DNA of 8,130 nt, from assembly GCA_028875335.1 (NCBI GenBank), contig JAPPEF010000347.1, forward strand, positions 1 through 8,130, read 5' to 3'. Positions 6,705 through 8,130 of this stretch are shown one piece after another. The position numbers and the translations under genes were made by a program. Within the stretch, counting starts at the first letter, position 1, and every line of letters begins with the position of its first letter. The notes beneath the pieces are model-generated. The model saw only the letters and a program-made list of their open reading frames with translations, was not told the DNA's origin and made no database searches. Origin of the DNA: Gemmatimonadota bacterium (GTDB lineage Bacteria > Latescibacterota > UBA2968 > UBA8231).

Positions 6705-8130
6705 GATGAGCTCCAATCGAGGGCAAGTTGGGTCAACAAGCGCACGCCGATACCGACGCCGCCTCGCGGCACGTAGGGTTTGGCTTTTGTGCACCAAGCA
6801 GTGCCGGCAATGTCGAGGTGCGCCCAAGAGTAGTCGGCGAATTCGGCCAAAAGCGCCGCAGCCGTACTGGCACCTGCTGGCCGACCGCCAGAGTTTTTCA
6901 TGTCGGCGATGTCGCTGTCGATCTGGTCGCGATACTCGGGCCACAGCGGCAAGCGCCAGAGCCGCTCGCCAGTTTGCTCCCCGGCGGCGAGCAACCGATC
7001 CGCCAAGTAGTCATCGTTGGCAAACAAGCCCGAAGCGTGGTGCCCCAGCGCGGTTACACAAGCGCCGGTGAGGGTCGCCAGATCGACGACCGCGGCCGGC
7101 TTGTAGCGAGTGGCATAGGCGAGGGCATCGGCCAAGACGAGGCGGCCTTCGGCGTCCGTGCTGACGATCTCAATGGTCTTACCCGTGAGGGTGCGCAGCA
7201 CATCGTCAGGGCGGAAGGCAGTGCTGGAGGGCATATTCTCGGCCGCGGCAATCAGGCCGACAACCCGCCGCTTAAGGCCGAGCGCAGCCACCGCCTGCAT
7301 CGCGCCCAAGACGGCAGCAGCGCCGGACATATCGGTCTTCATCGTGCGGATGCCCTCGACGGTCTTGAGTGAGAGGCCACCGCTGTCAAAGGTGATGCCC
7401 TTGCCGACAAACACCAGTGGTTTCCCTTGACGGGGACCGTGTTCAAGGACGATAAAACGCGGTTTATTGGCACTGCCCTGGCCAACGGCCACCAAGGCAC
7501 CCATGCTTAGTTCGGCCAAGCCCTTTGCGCTAAAGACCCGGCAGCGCAGATCGTGGGTTTTGGCTAGGCGGCGGGCCGTGCGGGCCATGTAGGCCGGTGT
7601 AACTTCGCCGCCGGGGTGGTTGACCAAGTCGCGAGCGAGACAGGTGGCCTCGGCGAGGGCGCGGCCTCGCCGAACTCCGCGCCGCGCCTCTCTGAGCTTA
7701 GTCGCGTCGAACTCGACGATGTGCAGCTTGGCCAGCGACTGCGGACGGGCGCGCGAACGGTACTCGTCAAAGCGATAGGCCGCTAACAACGAGGCTTCGG
7801 CCACAGCTTGAGCGGCCGACTCGACCGATAGGCCGCCCGCGCCAGCACCGTGCAGGATAGTGGCCGCACTCTTGGCACCCAAGCCGCCGAGAGTGCCAAT
7901 GGCTGTACCGGCGGCGCGGCGCGCCCGTTCGAGGTCAAAACCCTCCTGCTCACCCAAGCCAACGACGAGGACGCGCGGTGCTGGGATCTGATCGTGCGTG
8001 TACAGCAGCAAGGTCTGACCGGCCTTGCCCTCAAAGTCGCCTAAGTCAATCGCCGCCGAGATTTGGCCGCCAAGGGCTTGGTCAACCGCACCCGTAGCCC
8101 CGCCGGGGCGCGCTCCGGCAAAGAGATTGA
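6701..8130 (-). CDS. pepA: Leucyl aminopeptidase, peptidase family M17 (PepA-like), 5' end outside the window
   Basis: M17 enzymes are cytoplasmic, usually hexameric, two-metal aminopeptidases that remove N-terminal residues from peptides. The frame is open to the right edge (first full codon at 8128), giving 475 visible residues; the TTG at 8011 is only an internal Leu codon. Residues upstream of it, such as GDFEGKAGQTLLLY, continue the family's N-terminal domain. Counting from the edge, the catalytic set is complete: Lys243, Asp248 (GKGITFDSGG), Lys255, Asp266 (MKTDMSG), Asp325, Glu327 and Arg329 (STDAEGRL). A constant offset of 27 maps these to E. coli PepA Lys270, Asp275, Lys282, Asp293, Asp352, Glu354 and Arg356, so about 27 residues are missing. 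The family signature NTDAEGRL begins with Ser here. The C-terminus has the usual AHLDIAGTAW strand. It is first in the visible minus-strand run and overlaps the oxidoreductase by 4 bases. E. coli PepA also binds DNA; nothing here shows that for this protein. Confidence 0.96.
   Translation of the reverse strand, partial: NLFAGARPGGATGAVDQALGGQISAAIDLGDFEGKAGQTLLLYTHDQIPAPRVLVVGLGEQEGFDLERARRAAGTAIGTLGGLGAKSAATILHGAGAGGLSVESAAQAVAEASLLAAYRFDEYRSRARPQSLAKLHIVEFDATKLREARRGVRRGRALAEATCLARDLVNHPGGEVTPAYMARTARRLAKTHDLRCRVFSAKGLAELSMGALVAVGQGSANKPRFIVLEHGPRQGKPLVFVGKGITFDSGGLSLKTVEGIRTMKTDMSGAAAVLGAMQAVAALGLKRRVVGLIAAAENMPSSTAFRPDDVLRTLTGKTIEIVSTDAEGRLVLADALAYATRYKPAAVVDLATLTGACVTALGHHASGLFANDDYLADRLLAAGEQTGERLWRLPLWPEYRDQIDSDIADMKNSGGRPAGASTAAALLAEFADYSWAHLDIAGTAWCTKAKPYVPRGGVGIGVRLLTQLALDWSSS
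6711..6714 (-). promoter_or_regulatory. Ribosome binding site of the oxidoreductase inside the aminopeptidase gene
   Basis: GGAG on the minus strand lies 6 bases before the ATG at 6704, within the last codons of the aminopeptidase. Together with the ATGA stop/start overlap at 6701-6704 it indicates coupled translation of the two genes. Confidence 0.55.
7650..7673. repeat. GC-rich inverted repeat inside the aminopeptidase gene
   Basis: TCGGCGAGG (7650-7658) and CCTCGCCGA (7665-7673) are perfect 9-base complements with a 6-base loop. It lies in the region joining the N-terminal and catalytic domains, encoding an Arg/Ala-rich stretch (RRGRALAEA). It may simply reflect codon bias, but the stem is long for chance. 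Confidence 0.45.

Noticed and set aside
6705..6944. 80-residue N-terminal extension of the oxidoreductase frame
   Set aside because: It is Arg-rich out-of-frame aminopeptidase sequence; the Rossmann strand, GGAG site and ATGA overlap all point to the ATG at 6704.
6337..7071. 244-residue plus-strand open frame opposite the oxidoreductase and aminopeptidase, and another at 6728-7372
   Set aside because: They are antisense to two well-supported genes, Arg/Ser-rich in the first case, with no domain and no ribosome site of note.
8009..8011. TTG as the start of the aminopeptidase
   Set aside because: The frame continues upstream to the window edge with family-like sequence, and the residue offset to E. 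coli PepA implies about 27 further residues beyond the edge.

Overview
The window is a gene-dense, high-GC bacterial segment: four complete genes, one complete gene with low G+C, and two genes cut by the window edges. Hand counts give 42 of 60 G+C at 2641-2700 and 40 of 60 at 7081-7140. The gene set (enolase-superfamily sugar-acid enzyme, AP-endonuclease-type sugar isomerase/epimerase, Gfo/Idh/MocA oxidoreductase, peptidases) resembles the paralogue-rich heterotroph genomes of uncultured phyla such as Latescibacterota, Poribacteria or Planctomycetota. That taxonomic suggestion is an inference from gene types only; no rRNA or marker gene is present.

Layout. The plus strand opens with the C-terminal half of a sugar phosphate isomerase/epimerase (3-449). 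It converges on a minus-strand mandelate racemase/muconate lactonizing enzyme-like gene (446-1675), and the two stop codons share one CTAG. A 193-bp divergent spacer (1676-1868) follows, holding a REP-like hairpin repeat and an adjacent perfect 12-bp palindrome. Next is a plus-strand M32 metallocarboxypeptidase (1869-3368) that overlaps tail-to-tail by 11 bp with an M19 membrane dipeptidase (3358-4386, minus). From there to the right edge everything is on the minus strand. In transcription order this run is an M17 leucyl aminopeptidase (5' end outside the window), a Gfo/Idh/MocA oxidoreductase coupled to it by an ATGA overlap, a LivJ-type lipoprotein solute-binding protein, and the dipeptidase.

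Functional reading. Two themes are interleaved. One is sugar or sugar-acid catabolism (isomerase, enolase-superfamily enzyme, oxidoreductase). The other is peptide and amino-acid scavenging: three unrelated metallopeptidases (M32, M19, M17) plus an amino-acid-type binding protein within about 6.3 kb. The binding-protein gene is visibly AT-richer than its neighbours, has a hairpin on its upstream side, and has no permease or ATPase beside it in the window, so it may have been inserted into the run.

No tRNA, rRNA, CRISPR array, transposase or phage gene was seen, and no gene-free stretch exceeds 300 bases. I found no convincing new multi-gene system. The items most worth following up are the atypical active site of the enolase-superfamily protein, the repeat/palindrome in the divergent promoter region, the atypical composition of the binding-protein gene, and the peptidase cluster.
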